Of a DNA stretch of 64,000 nucleotides, positions 1-11,515 are shown piece after piece. Every line of letters begins with the position of its first letter. Position 1 is the stretch's first letter. Below the pieces are notes generated by a model that saw only the letters and a program-made list of their open reading frames with translations, did no database searches and was not told where the DNA came from. Location of the stretch: contig CM033396.1 of assembly GCA_019426215.1 (NCBI GenBank), positions 34,834,503 to 34,898,502 on the forward strand. Reading direction: 5' to 3'. Position numbers and translations under genes: made by a program. The DNA comes from Buddleja alternifolia. Its lineage: Eukaryota > Streptophyta > Magnoliopsida > Lamiales > Scrophulariaceae.

Positions 1-739
1 AACAATTTTTTTGGACTCAAGTACCCACGGTTTCTTACATCAAGAATTAGTCAATTGATTTACTTCAAAAAAAAATATTTTGGATCTTTCAAATTGATAA
101 ATTGTATCATACAATTCTTACTTTACTAATGCAAGATATTATAATATTTTAATGTCATTGTTTGAGTTAACATGTTAATTATCAAAAAATACTTTCTATT
201 TATTTAGGAGATCCCAAAATTGAAATACAAGTTATCAATTTGAAAGTTATAAATAACATATTTTTTAAGGTCGGTTAATTCTTAATCTAAAATGATAAGA
301 GGAATTGTGTTGCCCAAAACTTATCAACCCTAATTGCTAGTCCTTTTTTTTAATGAAAGTTGGTAGAATGAGTTTCTAGTATTAAAAAGATACTATACGA
401 GATTTTGAATCCAATAATTTATTTTAAGGGGTTTTTAAGTATTTCTCTTATTTACTTTATACCGTTTTCTATGATGTTATAGTTCATTTTATGAGCCAAC
501 TTGTGTATGTTTTACTCAGTGTGAAAAGAAGTTGAAATGCATATATATTTTCATGAATGCATTTTGTAGAGTAATGAAAACAAAAATAGATAGAAGATGG
601 AAAGAAACTGAATTAAAAAAAAATTGCAAAAAAAAAAAAAGATCATAATGCATAGTGCAAATGTTATTTTATTGGTTATTTCCAATTGCAGTTTTTTTTT
701 CCAATGTCAATTTGAACTGTGCAAGATAGACCAAAAAAG

Positions 740-1038
740 GCTTGTTTGTTTATGTTTTCAAATTTCATTTTCAAAATCCTAAAGAACTATAACATAAATT
801 ATTTTCATCTAAATTCACATTTTTTCAACTCTACTTTTTTAATCCCTTATTTAACTACCTATCAATTACTATATCTATCATTTCATACAATCATCAATCA
901 AAATCATTTACTTCAATCATTATCTCTCTTTCTTTTTCATACTTTACAATATTTAATTTATATTTTATTATTTTTTTATTCACATAATTATTATATAAAT
1001 AATTAACTTAATCTTTCAACACATTATACTAAGTCAAT
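740..1038 (+). repeat. AT-rich MITE-like repeat, copy 1 (left part)
   Basis: Begins with a terminal motif like GTTTGTTTATGTTTT. Related sequence lies at 16307-16605 and 37850-38295, where the right end reads AAAACATAAACAAACA, the inverse of that motif. The long open frame here is only a by-product of AT-rich composition, and it is conserved because the DNA repeat is conserved. The superfamily is not clear, and this copy seems to lack the right end. Confidence 0.55.
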
Positions 1039-1224
1039 AAAGAAATTAATTACAAAACTGTTCCAACTTCCGATTTAGTGTCCCCTACGACTTCCTCAAG
1101 CATATCATCTACTCATCTAGCAGTATACTTTCCAAAAAGAACGTAAATTTGTCTTCAAAAGACGTCAAATCAAGGCTATAACAATATGCCTGGCAAGTAA
1201 ATCGGTCATCGTATTAAGCTGTAT

Positions 1225-1764
1225 TGATGTGGGTGAAATTTACATAAATTGGGCCAAGCTAAAAGAAGCCCAAATACTAATAAGGAAAGACCAATTTTCG
1301 TGTTTAGGTGGGCTGTGGCCCAGGTGGTCAACCCGTCTGGATGGATCCGAGCTGAATTATAAAAAGGGTTTGTCCAAGAGACAAAAACAAGTCAAGAACA
1401 ATTAGGAGGAGGACATGGCCCAAGGATCAAGCTCTTACCATACTGGGTCTCCTTCAATCAAGGCAATCTGGGCTTAATCCTTGCTGATCTGCTGGGCACG
1501 CCCCCTGATTTCTAGCTACCCTGATTGGTTGCTTTTACCATAGTTAGATAAGGAAAATAGCAAATATCGTTCCAGCTACTATGATTGAGCAAAGGGCCCT
1601 TCAAGATTTGTATATATACTCCCGTTGAAGATGAATAAAACAAGAACTTTTATGCTTTACATTGTTACTCTGTCAAAATGTATAAAATATATTGCCTCAT
1701 TTATTGTATTCAGTTATCCCATATAATAATATAAATAATGTTAATGTGAATCAGACACGGATTA
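1225..1764 (+). repeat. Tat 5' LTR (copy 1)
   Basis: 540 bp, nearly identical to 16792-17331. A TATATATA box near 1611 and an AATAAA near 1633 give a plausible U3-R-U5 layout. The end reads GGATTA where the 3' LTR of the complete copy ends GCATCA, so the terminal CA has mutated. Confidence 0.85.
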
Positions 1765-1766
1765 AT

Positions 1767-1784
1767 TGGCGCCGTCTGTGGGAA
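1767..1784 (+). other. Primer binding site of Tat element
   Basis: TGGCGCCGTCTGTGGGAA lies two bases after the LTR. It is the tRNA-complement type of PBS typical of Tat/Ogre elements. I did not verify the exact tRNA. Confidence 0.8.
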
Positions 1785-1848
1785 ATTGAGCTTCAAGGCG
1801 TGAGGTAAATTTTATTTGTTTTCTGTGAGTATTTGTTCTCGAATCTTG

Positions 1849-2391
1849 ATGGCAGGAAAAAGTATGGCCGAAATGCAAGAGGCTATGAGGAACGAGGGAA
1901 AAGAAATGATGCTACTTTGTTCGGGCAAGGATAATCATGCACTTGAGACGCCGGCTATCTTAGCTAGGTGATTGATTGATGAGATCCTAGGATTACTGAT
2001 GGACAAAGCAGCCGAGGATCCAGTGGGCAAGAAAGAGACTTTTCTGCAGCCCTAAGGATTAGCTGACCAGGGAGCTGATCAGTTAGCATCAAATCCTTCT
2101 TACCACTTAACGGCTAAGCAGTTGCAAGCAATTGTGGATGCAGTTATCGAGAAGGCCATGAAGAATTCAGGTCCGCAAGGATCCAGAAGGTATGAAAGAA
2201 ATTTAATGTCACAGGTACCCGAGAGAACTCCGGTGGCACCAAGAAAAGGTGGTGCGGATGATATCGGAATCACACCCGAAGTGATTTACGGTAAGAGAAT
2301 CAGCAGACAGCCCGAAGAAGAAGAAGAGGGAGAGCCTCACAGGAAGTATCCTGCCTCGGGGGATGCCAAACACGGCGTGCTGGATGGTTAG
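1849..2391 (+). pseudogene. Tat gag N-terminal region, broken (copy 1)
   Basis: The ATG at 1849 lies in the leader after the PBS. The frame has TGA at 1969-1971 and TAA at 2053-2055, then stays open to 2391, ending in a charged Glu-rich stretch. Both stops are also in copy 2, so they predate the duplication. The frame is cut off by the Athila LTR insertion (target duplication ATCCC at 2415-2419). No catalytic function is expected; this would be the variable N-terminal part of the capsid polyprotein. Confidence 0.75.
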
Positions 2392-2419
2392 AAAATGATG
2401 ATCAAGGAAGGTGGATCCC

Positions 2420-4357
2420 TGACACGCTGAAAGCTAACGTGCTATGATAGCAAGTGCACTAGTCGTGTGTAGTAATAAGTGTGGACGAAAAGTCCGGGTT
2501 GTCGAACCACGGAGACTTGAATTTTAGTTTATGATTTTAACGACAAAAGAACAAATATAATTAAAGTAAATTATAGGTAAAATGCATACAATAAGAACGA
2601 GATTACACAATTGATTTTACACAAAGTATAAAGGGAGACTAAGGCACATGCTAGGTTCAAATTGATCAATTATACTTACAAAGATTCTAGTTGAAGGATT
2701 ACGCTTATATTGTTATGGTGAGAACTCCGAGGGTAGAGAATAACCAATGTCTCGCGTATAAACTCCTATGCTTAGATCGTGATTTCCCAAATATTCCTAT
2801 CCAGAAATCTAACCACTAAACATGCATTAACGTACTAGAGTTCTCTCGATTTGAATCGAACAACTTCACCCGGGAATCTTTACCTATGTCTAGGGCAATT
2901 CCTCATTAGTTACGGGTCATGATGTGAATTTCTTGCACCCTAAGTCAACTTTCTCCCGAAATATTAACCTAGGCATAAGATTCTAACATATAGTGATCAA
3001 GTATATGCAAGATAGGCAAAAACACAAATTCACATCACATAACAATATAAGAACAACCTTAACAATCATCTATTATAAGCATATATCACAATTTGGCCTT
3101 ACATGGCCCTAGTCTTATGAATTTAGTTCATAATGGATAATATGAAAAACATAAATGAATTAATACACATGTTCATAGACATAATTGAAATGAAAAGCTA
3201 TAAAAACTCCCTCAAAAGTGAATAATGATGGATCTTGAAGTTGAGCTTTCAATCCCCAAGCTCTTTTCCTTCCTCTAGTTTCCCCCTCCAAGAGTGATGA
3301 AGAATGGTGATGAATGGTGAAGAAATCAGATTAGGGGCTGCTCCCCTCTCCTCTAAGAATCTGAAATTGATAGTGAATGATGAAGAGTATGGGTTCCCCC
3401 TCCTTTTATAGCCAAAATTCCACTAAAGTATGCATTAAGAATTCCCATTAAAGTTCCCCAATAAGAATTCCACCTAAGGTGATGCTTAAAGTTTGGCTTT
3501 TAAGATTCCAACCAGCTAAAAAATGCTGAAATTTCGGCCATTAAGAATTCCACCAAGCATAACCATGTGAAAATTTCAACAAAACACATGCATGCTGCCA
3601 TTTTCTTGCTTTCCAGCGCAGTCTTAGTATTTTCCTCATAAACTTCTCCACAGATCTCCAAATTGGATGATTCAAGTCCCCATGTGAATCTAACACATAG
3701 ATCTACAACTTTGCAGAAGGACATGTTGTCCAATTCGGTCTCTAAGTATACCTAAATTACGTTTCAACATGGAGGTTGTTTCTGATTTGGCGCCCATAAA
3801 GTAAATCTACCAAGAAACACACTTATGACAACCCCTCAACACATGTGCTGAATTATGGCCAAAAGTGATTCTTACCCATCATATAAGGCTGGAATTTAGG
3901 CTGAAAAAGGAGTAACATTCGGACTATCCATGCCTAGGCATGACTAGGAGGGCGCTGGGGCGTATCCTGGCACATGTACTTCTCTGTTCGGCGCAGCAAT
4001 CGTATTTCCTTCACAATTATCTCTATAGACCTCCGATTTGGATGTTTCAAGTTCCCATTTGAAGCTAAGACATACATCTAAAACTTTGTAGAAGGAAACT
4101 TTGTCTAAGTCGGTCTCGAAATGTACGGAATTATCGCTCGAATGTGGTAGGAGATGTATAAACCGCCTCGGTGTTGAAAAACATGCTTGAACTTGTTTTG
4201 TACATCGTTTTTCTTCCCTTTTCTTCATGTATTCTCATTTATTACCTGTATTCACTTAACACACCTATTAAATGCAAATGTGACATGATTTAAACAATAA
4301 GTGAATCCAAATCATAAGAATTACGGTCTTAAAAACACGTAAAAATACCTCTTATCA
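2420..4357 (-). repeat. Athila 3' LTR (left end on + strand)
   Basis: 1938 bp, starting TGATAAGAGG and ending GCGTGTCA in element sense. Same length as the solo LTR at 17987-19924. Short minus-strand open frames inside (3500-3733, 3944-4228) are LTR sequence and not genes. A conserved hairpin lies at 2490-2518, near the element-sense 3' end of the LTR. Confidence 0.93.
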
Positions 4358-4892
4358 ACACCCCCAAACTTATCAATTGCTCGACCTCGAGCAATAAGAG
4401 CTATAAGGCAAGACCAACATCATTCAATGGGAGAAAACAAAACAACTAACTAACTCACTTTCGTGGAGTAAACGATTGCACTTAGCGGGTGCAACAAGCC
4501 TTTTAACCTTTGAGTTACCTCAAAGGACGAGTTATAGTCTCGTGAGGGTTTGCATAAGATATACCCACAAAATCTAGCAAATTTTCAATCCCAACCGAAT
4601 CAACACATCTCAATATGATCAACAAGAATGAATGGCATAAAATCAACCTTTTAAAGTTCACAAATATATATATACATATCAACTACTTTTGCTCATGTGA
4701 CACCAATACTTGAAACGACTCCCTAGGGTATAGTGAAAAATAAATCTAGGGTATTATAGTCGAGAGGCATCCTTACCAAATTTTGGACATTAATCCCATA
4801 TCTATCAACTTTTGATCAAACACAAGGCACAAGAATTATAGAAAATCTCATAGCCATTTAAATTTCATTATCTCAAATATTCAACATTCAAT
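4358..4892 (-). other. Athila leftover between integrase and 3' LTR; no gene
   Basis: On the minus strand a TTTGGGGGTG polypurine tract abuts the LTR. The rest has no usable ORF. Full Athila elements usually carry the integrase C-terminus and often an envelope-like ORF here, so this 535-bp stretch implies an internal deletion. Confidence 0.7.
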
Positions 4893-6972
4893 TCATATGG
4901 AATTTCCAATGACCACTTGACCACTCGTTTGAGGATGATATGGGGTTGAGATTTTATGCCGTACCCCGTACTTGTTCAGTAAGTGCTCGAATTGTTTGTT
5001 ACAAAAATGGGTGCCCCCGTCACTAACGATTGCTCTAGGAGTTCCAAAACGAGTGAAAATCCTTTTTTTAAAAAATCGAGTAACCACCCGAGCATCATTA
5101 GTTGGTAAAGCCTCAGCTTCGACCCATTTGGAGACATAGTCGACCGCAACAAGAATATACTTATTGGAACAAGAACTAGGGAAGGGTCCCATAAAATCAA
5201 TACCCCATACATCAAATAGTTCACATTCAAGCATGTTATTCAATGGCATTTCGTGTCTTTTAGAGATGTTACCTGTTCGTTGACACCTATCACAAGATTG
5301 AACATACAAGAATGCATCTTTAGAAAGAGTAGGCCAAAAGAAACCTGATTGAAGCACTTTAGCCATTGTTTTAGAGGGTCCAAAGTGACCACCTACCGAC
5401 ATATCATGACAATGGGCGAGAATTGATGCTATTTCCTCCTCGGGGATACATCGTCGAATGAGGCCATCTGCACAAATCTTAAATAGATATGGTTCGTCCC
5501 ACAAATATCGCTTCACATCAAATAAGAATTTCTTCTTTTGATGATAAGTGATATCCGGAGGAAGAACTCCCGTGACAAGATAATTTGCATAATTGGCATA
5601 CCAAGGAGCATCATTATGAAGTATAGCATACAATTGCTCATCGGGAAACTCCTCACAAATAGGTTTATCAAACACGCACTCAGGCTTAGGAATCTCTATC
5701 CTAGACAAGTGGTCGGCAACAACATTTTCTACTCCTTTCTTATCCTTAATTTCTATGTCAAATTCTTGAAGAAGTAAAATCCACCTAATGAGTCTAGGTT
5801 TGGCATCCTTTTTGGCAAGCAAGTATTTTAATGCGGAGTGATCGGTGTACACAATTACTTTATTCAAAATGAGATAAGCATGGAACTTGTCAAATGCAAA
5901 TACTATGGCTAGTAATTCTTTTTCCGTGGTTGCGTAATTTATTTGTGCATCATTTAAAGTCTTACTAGCATAGTAGATGGTTTGAAATACCTTATCCTTC
6001 CTTTGGCCAAGGACCGCACCCACCGCGGTATCACTAGCATCACACATCAATTCGAAGGGCAAACTCCAATCGGGAGGTGCCATGATGGGAGCAGATATCA
6101 ATAGCTCCTTAAGAGTTATGAAGGCCTGTAAACAAAGGGAATCAAAATTGAATGGTGCATCTTTGACAAGCAAGTTAGATAACGGCTTTGCAATTTTGGA
6201 AATTTTTTTGATAAATCGCCTATAGAAGCCGGCATGACCAAGAAAGCTCCTCACGGCTTTCACCGATGTAGGTGGAGGAAGCTTTTCTATTACCTCAATC
6301 TTGGCTTGGTCCACTTCAATCCCTTTTTGGGAGATTTTGTGACCTAGCACAATCCCTTCCCGGACCATAAAATGACATTTTTCCCAATTCAAAACAAGAT
6401 TTGTTTCCTCACAGCGTTTTAGAACACGGTCCAAATGATCAAGACATGTGTTAAATGAGGTTCCAAAAACAGAAAAATCATCCATAAAAATCTCAAGGAA
6501 TTCTTCAACCATGTCATGAAAGATCGCCATCATACATCGTTGAAATGTGGCCGGGGCATTGCATAATCCAAACGGCATCCGCCTATAAGCAAACGTGCCA
6601 TAGGGACAAGTGAAAGTTGTTTTCTCTTGGTCCTCGGGGGCTATGGCAATTTGGTTATAGCCGGAATACCCATCTAGAAAACAATAAAAATCATGTCCAG
6701 CTAACCTTTCAAGCATTTGGTCAATGAATGGGAGGGGGAAATGGTCCTTACGAGTGGCATCATTTAACTTGCGATAATCTATACACACACGTCACCCGGT
6801 AAGCATTCGAGTAGGGATTAATTCATTGTTCGCATTTTCTATCACAGTTATTCCGCCCTTCTTGGGTACTACTTGAGTCGGGCTTACCCATGCACTGTCA
6901 GAGATAGGATAGATTATACCTGTATCGAGTAGTTTTATAACCTCTTTCTTTACCACCTCTTGTATATTTGTG
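4893..6972 (-). pseudogene. pol: Athila pol: reverse transcriptase, RNase H, truncated integrase
   Basis: Would copy the element RNA into DNA and integrate it. RT is clear: the FMDD catalytic motif is at 6488-6477, preceded by the Athila-type GYSGYNQI block. RNase H follows, with a TDH motif near 5840. Integrase has the HHCC zinc-binding region (5430-5275), the first two acidic catalytic residues (in GIDFMG and SDGGTHF), then runs off its family sequence at GQV and stops at 4893, so the catalytic Glu and C-terminal domain are gone. A TGA at 6792-6794 replaces an expected Trp codon. It lies one frame away from the upstream protease frame, with the shift near 6963-6972. Confidence 0.9.
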
Positions 6973-9679
6973 GATTTGACCGTCTTTGTGGTTGGCGTGT
7001 AGGTTTTGCGGACTCCTCCATGAGTATTTTGTGCATGCACACCGCTGGACTTATGCCTTTTATATCCGCAATTTTCCACCCGAAGGCCTTTTTGTTGGCC
7101 TTCAATACTCTCATGAGTCGCTCCTCCTGTTCTCCTGTCAAAGAAGATGAGACAATTAAAGGTAGAGTCTCATTATCATTTAAAAATAAATATTTCAAAT
7201 GTAATGGTAATGGTTTAAGCTCAAGGATAGGGGCCTCTTCGATAGAAGGGCGAGGAGGAGCCAAGAGTGATCTTTCTAATTTTTTAGCTCCAATGACGTG
7301 GTAAAGAGGTGGCTTCTCTACGCTAAACATGGTTTCCAATTGTTCTTCACTCGCTGAATCGACATCCATAGATTTGGAAAGACATGTCTCCAATGGGTCG
7401 TCTACCATTTGTGCCTGAAAAGTCTCATCAATCAACATATCAAATACATCGATGCGTAAACATGAGTCAGGATCACATGGGTGTTTAAGCACTTTAAAAA
7501 CATCAAAGGTGACCTTTTCATCTCCCACATTTAAGGTTAGCTTACCATTGGCAATATCGATTACCGCCTTACCAGTGGCTAGGAATGGTCTTCCTAGGAT
7601 CAGGGGTACCTCAACATCTTCCTCCATATCAAGAACCACAAAGTCAACCGGGAAATAGAATTTGTCGACTTGAACGATTACATCTTCGATTATTCCTCGT
7701 GGTCTCTTGATTGATCTATCGGCAAGTTGGAGGCTCATTGAAGTCGGCTTTGGGTTACCAAGGCCCAACTTTTTGAAAAGAGAGTACGGGAGGAGGTTGA
7801 TGCTAGCTCCCGAGTCACACAAAACTTTTTCGAAGGATAATGGCCCAATCGTGCAAGGAATAGTGAGACTCCCAGGGTCTTCAAGTTTCATTGGTAATTT
7901 ATTAAGCAATACGGCGGAGCATTCCTCGGTTAGGCACACCGTTTCGTTTTCCTCCCACTTTTGTTTGTTGGATAAAATATCCTTGAAAAATTTCACGTAA
8001 TTTGGCATTTGTAAAATTGCGTCTATAAAAGGAATATTAATTCTAACCTCACGAAGAATTGCTAAGATTCGAAGGAAACTTGGATCCATCTCCTTTTTTT
8101 TCTTTCTATGTGCATTAGGAAATGGCAGACGGACCTCGATGGGAGGATGCGTTGGAGTTGAAGAGCCCGCTGTGGAGGGTTCAGGAGGTGGCGCCTGGGC
8201 GCGACAATCGGCGCCAGGGCGCTGGGTCTCGGGCGCCTGAGCGTGATCATCGGGACGCTCGGGCGCACAATTGCGAAGCATTCGTTCACTGTGGATTGAT
8301 TCCGGTGCCTGGGCGTTCTCATCGAGGCGCTCTGGCGCGGAAATGCGAACAACATCATTGACTACCTGTTTGCCACTTCTTAAGGTAATTCCATAGCATT
8401 GCTCTTTCGGGTTCTTTTCCGTGTCACTTGGTAAAGTTCCCGGGGCTCTCTCGCTGATTGTCTTTGCCATTTGACCCATTTGTGTCTTCAAATCCTTCAT
8501 ATCCATCATTAAATCCTTCATCATAGTACGGAGTTCGTTGATTGCTGAATCTGATTTCTTTATTTCCTCATCAAGACGTTCATCGGTTGTAGGAGGCCTA
8601 ACTTGCCTTTGTACATGAGGATTACCTTGCCTTTGAGCTTGGTTATTGTTGAATGGGGGCCTTGGTGCTTGATAGACGCCGTGATGGGCATTTTGTGCCG
8701 GATTGGGCCTCCTTGGAAAATTTTCGGGCACATGGAAGTTCAATTGAGGTCGATTGGCATTTCCAACATAGTTAACATTGCCAACCATTGTTTCCAAAGC
8801 AACTTCTTCTTGAACACAAGCAATTTTTCTGGTGGGTGTGACTTCTTCATCATCGGGATAGAGTTCATCTTCCCGGGCTAATTGCTCAATCTTGTCTCAC
8901 ACACTTTGGCAATCGAGCCCAAGGAGATCACCACCGGCGCCGGCATTGAGCCTATTTCGGATGCGCGATCGAACTCCATCATGGAATCGTAGTACTTGCT
9001 CGCTCAACTTTAGGTTGTGATCCGGGCATTTTCGGAGCATGTTTTTATATCTAGCCCATGCCTCGGCTAAGTACTCATGATTCCCTTGCTTAAACTCTTT
9101 AATATTGCTCCTTAGCTCGTTGATTTTGGAGGGTGGAAAAAATTTGCTCAAAAAGGCATCAACCATTTGTCCCCATGTTGTGATGGATTGGGGTGGTAGA
9201 GACTTGTACCACATGGTCGCCCTTTCCTTTAATGAGAAGTGGAAGACTCTTAGACGAATTGCATCGAGATCCCGTGGATGAAATTGGGTAGTCATGAGAG
9301 TGTCGTCTAAAGTCTCCAAATGCTCATGAGGTGATTCATGGGGCTCTCCATAGAAGGGTTCGCTTTGCACCATGCTAAAGATGTGTGACGGAATGTGATA
9401 ATTTGGTGCAAAGAAATTTGGAAAGACTACGGGCCCCGGTATGGTGTGGACCCTTGGAGGTAGACTTTCCCGGACCGATGGAAGTCTTTGAGGAGGTGCC
9501 GGTTGCATAGCTTGGAAAAGATTTTGCAGCCATTCCCTGTTTTCCGGAAGATTTATGTCGGGAAAATTTCCATTTGGATTTAGATTGTTGGCCATTTCTC
9601 GAGCTTGTCTACTAGATTGAAAAACACGCTCTATCTCCGGCTCAAAATTGTATAGGGGCTCGTTAGAAGAGCGGGTCAT
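6950..9679 (-). pseudogene. gag-pro: Athila gag-protease polyprotein, one stop and 3' frameshift
   Basis: The start is the ATG at 9679-9677, giving M-T-R-S; the longer open frame upstream has no better start. The capsid region (about 9400-8940) has the Retrotrans_gag-like W-Y-K-S-L and F-L-S-K-F-F-P blocks. A TGA at 8899-8897 interrupts it in frame. Downstream is a Pro/Ala-rich linker made of repeated AQAPE-type units, then an aspartic protease with a CDSGAS active site and ILGRPFLA flap partner. The frame ends at 6950 because of an indel near 6963-6972. Gag would form the particle and the protease would mature it. Confidence 0.88.
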
Positions 9680-9814
9680 GCACCACAAATTACACCTAAC
9701 AAATAAACACAAGAAAAAAAATTAGAATAATAAAATAAAAGAAAGGTTACAAATAAACGAAAAACTAAGAATTATGAAAATTTAAATGAAAAATCAAAAA
9801 CTAAAATGAACAAG

Positions 9815-9832
9815 TCCCCGACAACGGCGCCA
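9815..9832 (-). other. Athila primer binding site
   Basis: In element sense TGGCGCCGTTGTCGGGGA, six bases inside the 5' LTR. It is one base off the 3' end complement of plant tRNA-Asp, the primer reported for Athila-type elements. Confidence 0.85.
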
Positions 9833-9838
9833 AAAACT

Positions 9839-10606
9839 TGACACGCTGAAAGCTAACGTGCTATGATAGCAAGTGCACTAGTCGTGTGTAGTAATAAGTG
9901 TGGACGAAAAGTCCGGGTTGTCGAACCACGGAGACTTGAATTTTAGTTTATGATTTTAACGACAAAAGAACAAATATAATTAAAGTAAATTATAGGTAAA
10001 ATGCATACAATAAGAACGAGATTACACAATTGATTTTACACAAAGTATAAAGGGAGACTAAGGCACATGCTAGGTTCAAATTGATCAATTATACTTATAA
10101 AGATTCTAGTTGAAGGATTACGCTTATATTGTTATGGTGAGAACTCCGAGGGTAGAGAATAACCGATGTCTCGCGTATAAACTCCTATGCTTAGATCGTG
10201 ATTTCCCAAATATTCCTATCCAGAAATCTAACCACTAAACATGCATTAACGTACTAGAGTTCTCTCGATTTGAATCGAACAACTTCACCCGGGAATCTTT
10301 ACCTATGTCTAGGGCAATTCCTCATTAGTTACGGGTCATGATGTGAATTTCTTGCACCCTAAGTCAATTTTTCCCGAAATATTAACCTAGGCATAAGATT
10401 CTAACATATAGTGATCAAGTATATGCAAGATAGGCAAAAACACAAATTCACATCACATAACAATATAAGAACAACCTTAACAATCATCTATTATAAGCAT
10501 ATATCACAATTTGGCCTTACATGGCCCTAGTCTTATGAATTTAGTTCATAATGGATAATATGAAAAACATAAATGAATTAATACACATGTTCATAGACAT
10601 AATTGA
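9839..10606 (-). repeat. Athila 5' LTR, truncated
   Basis: Matches 2420-3187 of the other LTR almost perfectly, then stops abruptly at 10606, losing about 1170 bp including the U3 promoter region. The next base belongs to an unrelated Tat tail, so this is a deletion or recombination junction. Without U3 the element has no own promoter here. Confidence 0.92.
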
Positions 10607-11140
10607 GGCAGGTGCCATTCGTCTACGGATCTGGCTGGACCTACGCCTCAAAGAAATAAGGATGGATGTAATACCGGAGAAATAAGGAGTTTTGGAGATA
10701 TAAAGCAGTTCAGGAGAAATAAGGTTGAGTGTGACTTTGATCCACTCCTTTGGCTAGGGTGAGACCTCAGGTCCATTCCGACGCCCTGGTGATATAAGGC
10801 GGGAAATGGCGCTTGCAGAAATAGCAAAAGATGCCACGGTAATACCCTGGCCAGGTTAAGCCCGCGATGAATAAATGTGTGGTACGGGACGGGGAAGGGA
10901 GTCATAAGGACAGCCAAAGGGATACAAAAATGTAAGTATAAAAATCATGCATGCAAGACACTAAAATTATACCTTATTACTGCCCAGCTGAAAGGCTACA
11001 ACCCTACTATACAATATGTGTAATGGTAGGAAAGTATGCATGTCATTTTCAGGGACCTAAGTCAGCAAGTTATTCAGGTAGCTAGGACAGTTTGACAATC
11101 AGCAAGCTAAACCAGCTCGACAAAAGAGGTACCGGTCAAC
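10607..11140 (+). mobile_element. Diverged Tat element tail (post-pol region)
   Basis: Aligns with 25530-25860, the region between pol and the antisense gene of the complete Tat copy, including the ACGGATCTGG, AAATAAGG and GGAGTCATAAGGACAGCC blocks, but only at roughly 75-80% by eye. It is therefore not the duplicated partner of that element but a different Tat copy. The right limit is uncertain. Confidence 0.65.
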
Positions 11141-11515
11141 TAACACACTTTTATTTAAATTTGTTTGCTAGTATTCCCGATATACTTGTCGATAAATTAG
11201 TACATAATCATCTTATAATCTTGTTATGTACCTAACATAAGCTAATGAGATAGATATTTTAAAAAAAGTCCCAAGTCTGGGCAAGCTTGTAAACTTGTGA
11301 TTTCAGGAAAAAGTCCCAAGTCCCAAATTTTGGTCCATTTTGGCATTTTTAACCATAAATACCATATCAAAATGACTATAATGCCCTTCCAATGTTTAAT
11401 ACATAACATTTTAGCCTTCTTTCCCTATAATTTAAATTAAAAAAAAAACAAAATAAAAAACTAGTTTGGATAAAATCTATTGGGTATGATATAATGGATA
11501 TGGGTTACCAAAACC
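11141..11515. other. AT-rich stretch, no gene seen
   Basis: Contains two AAAAAGTCCCAAGTC motifs about 60 bp apart and no usable ORF on either strand. Confidence 0.5.

Larger units (their letters stand above)
1225..2419 (+). mobile_element. Tat-lineage Ty3/gypsy element, 5' fragment (copy 1)
   Basis: Starts TGATGTGGG right after TGTAT (1220-1224), the same target duplication that flanks the complete copy at 16792-33042. It contains the 5' LTR, PBS and first part of gag, and is then interrupted by the Athila element at 2420. The rest of this Tat copy is missing: beyond the Athila, at 10607, only a diverged Tat tail is found. Confidence 0.9.
1..4357. repeat. Block duplication, copy 1
   Basis: Matches 13853-19924 base for base apart from scattered substitutions (I see only a handful in the first 1.2 kb, so well above 98% identity by eye) and one solo LTR present only in the other copy. 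It holds a flank, a Tat 5' LTR and gag start, and an Athila LTR at the identical base in both copies. Sharing both insertion points and both target duplications shows the block was duplicated after both insertions. The left limit is outside the window. Confidence 0.93.
2420..10606 (-). mobile_element. Athila-lineage Ty3/gypsy element (minus strand, right LTR truncated)
   Basis: In its own sense it runs from 10606 down to 2420: truncated 5' LTR (9839-10606), PBS (9815-9832), gag-protease-RT-RNase H-integrase (9679-4893), short leftover (4892-4358), polypurine tract, 3' LTR (4357-2420). RT and protease sequence type and the tRNA-Asp-like PBS fit Athila. It is not functional: two TGA stops, one frameshift, integrase cut before its last catalytic residue, and no envelope-like ORF. 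The two LTRs differ by only a few bases over their shared 768 bp, so insertion was recent. Confidence 0.92.

Noticed and set aside
719..1006. 95-aa ORF found also at 16286-16573
   Set aside because: Starts with a non-ATG codon, AT-rich composition, part of a MITE-like repeat. Its conservation comes from the recent block duplication.
3500..4228. Two minus-strand ORFs repeated at 19067-19795
   Set aside because: Both lie in the Athila LTR and are duplicated with it.
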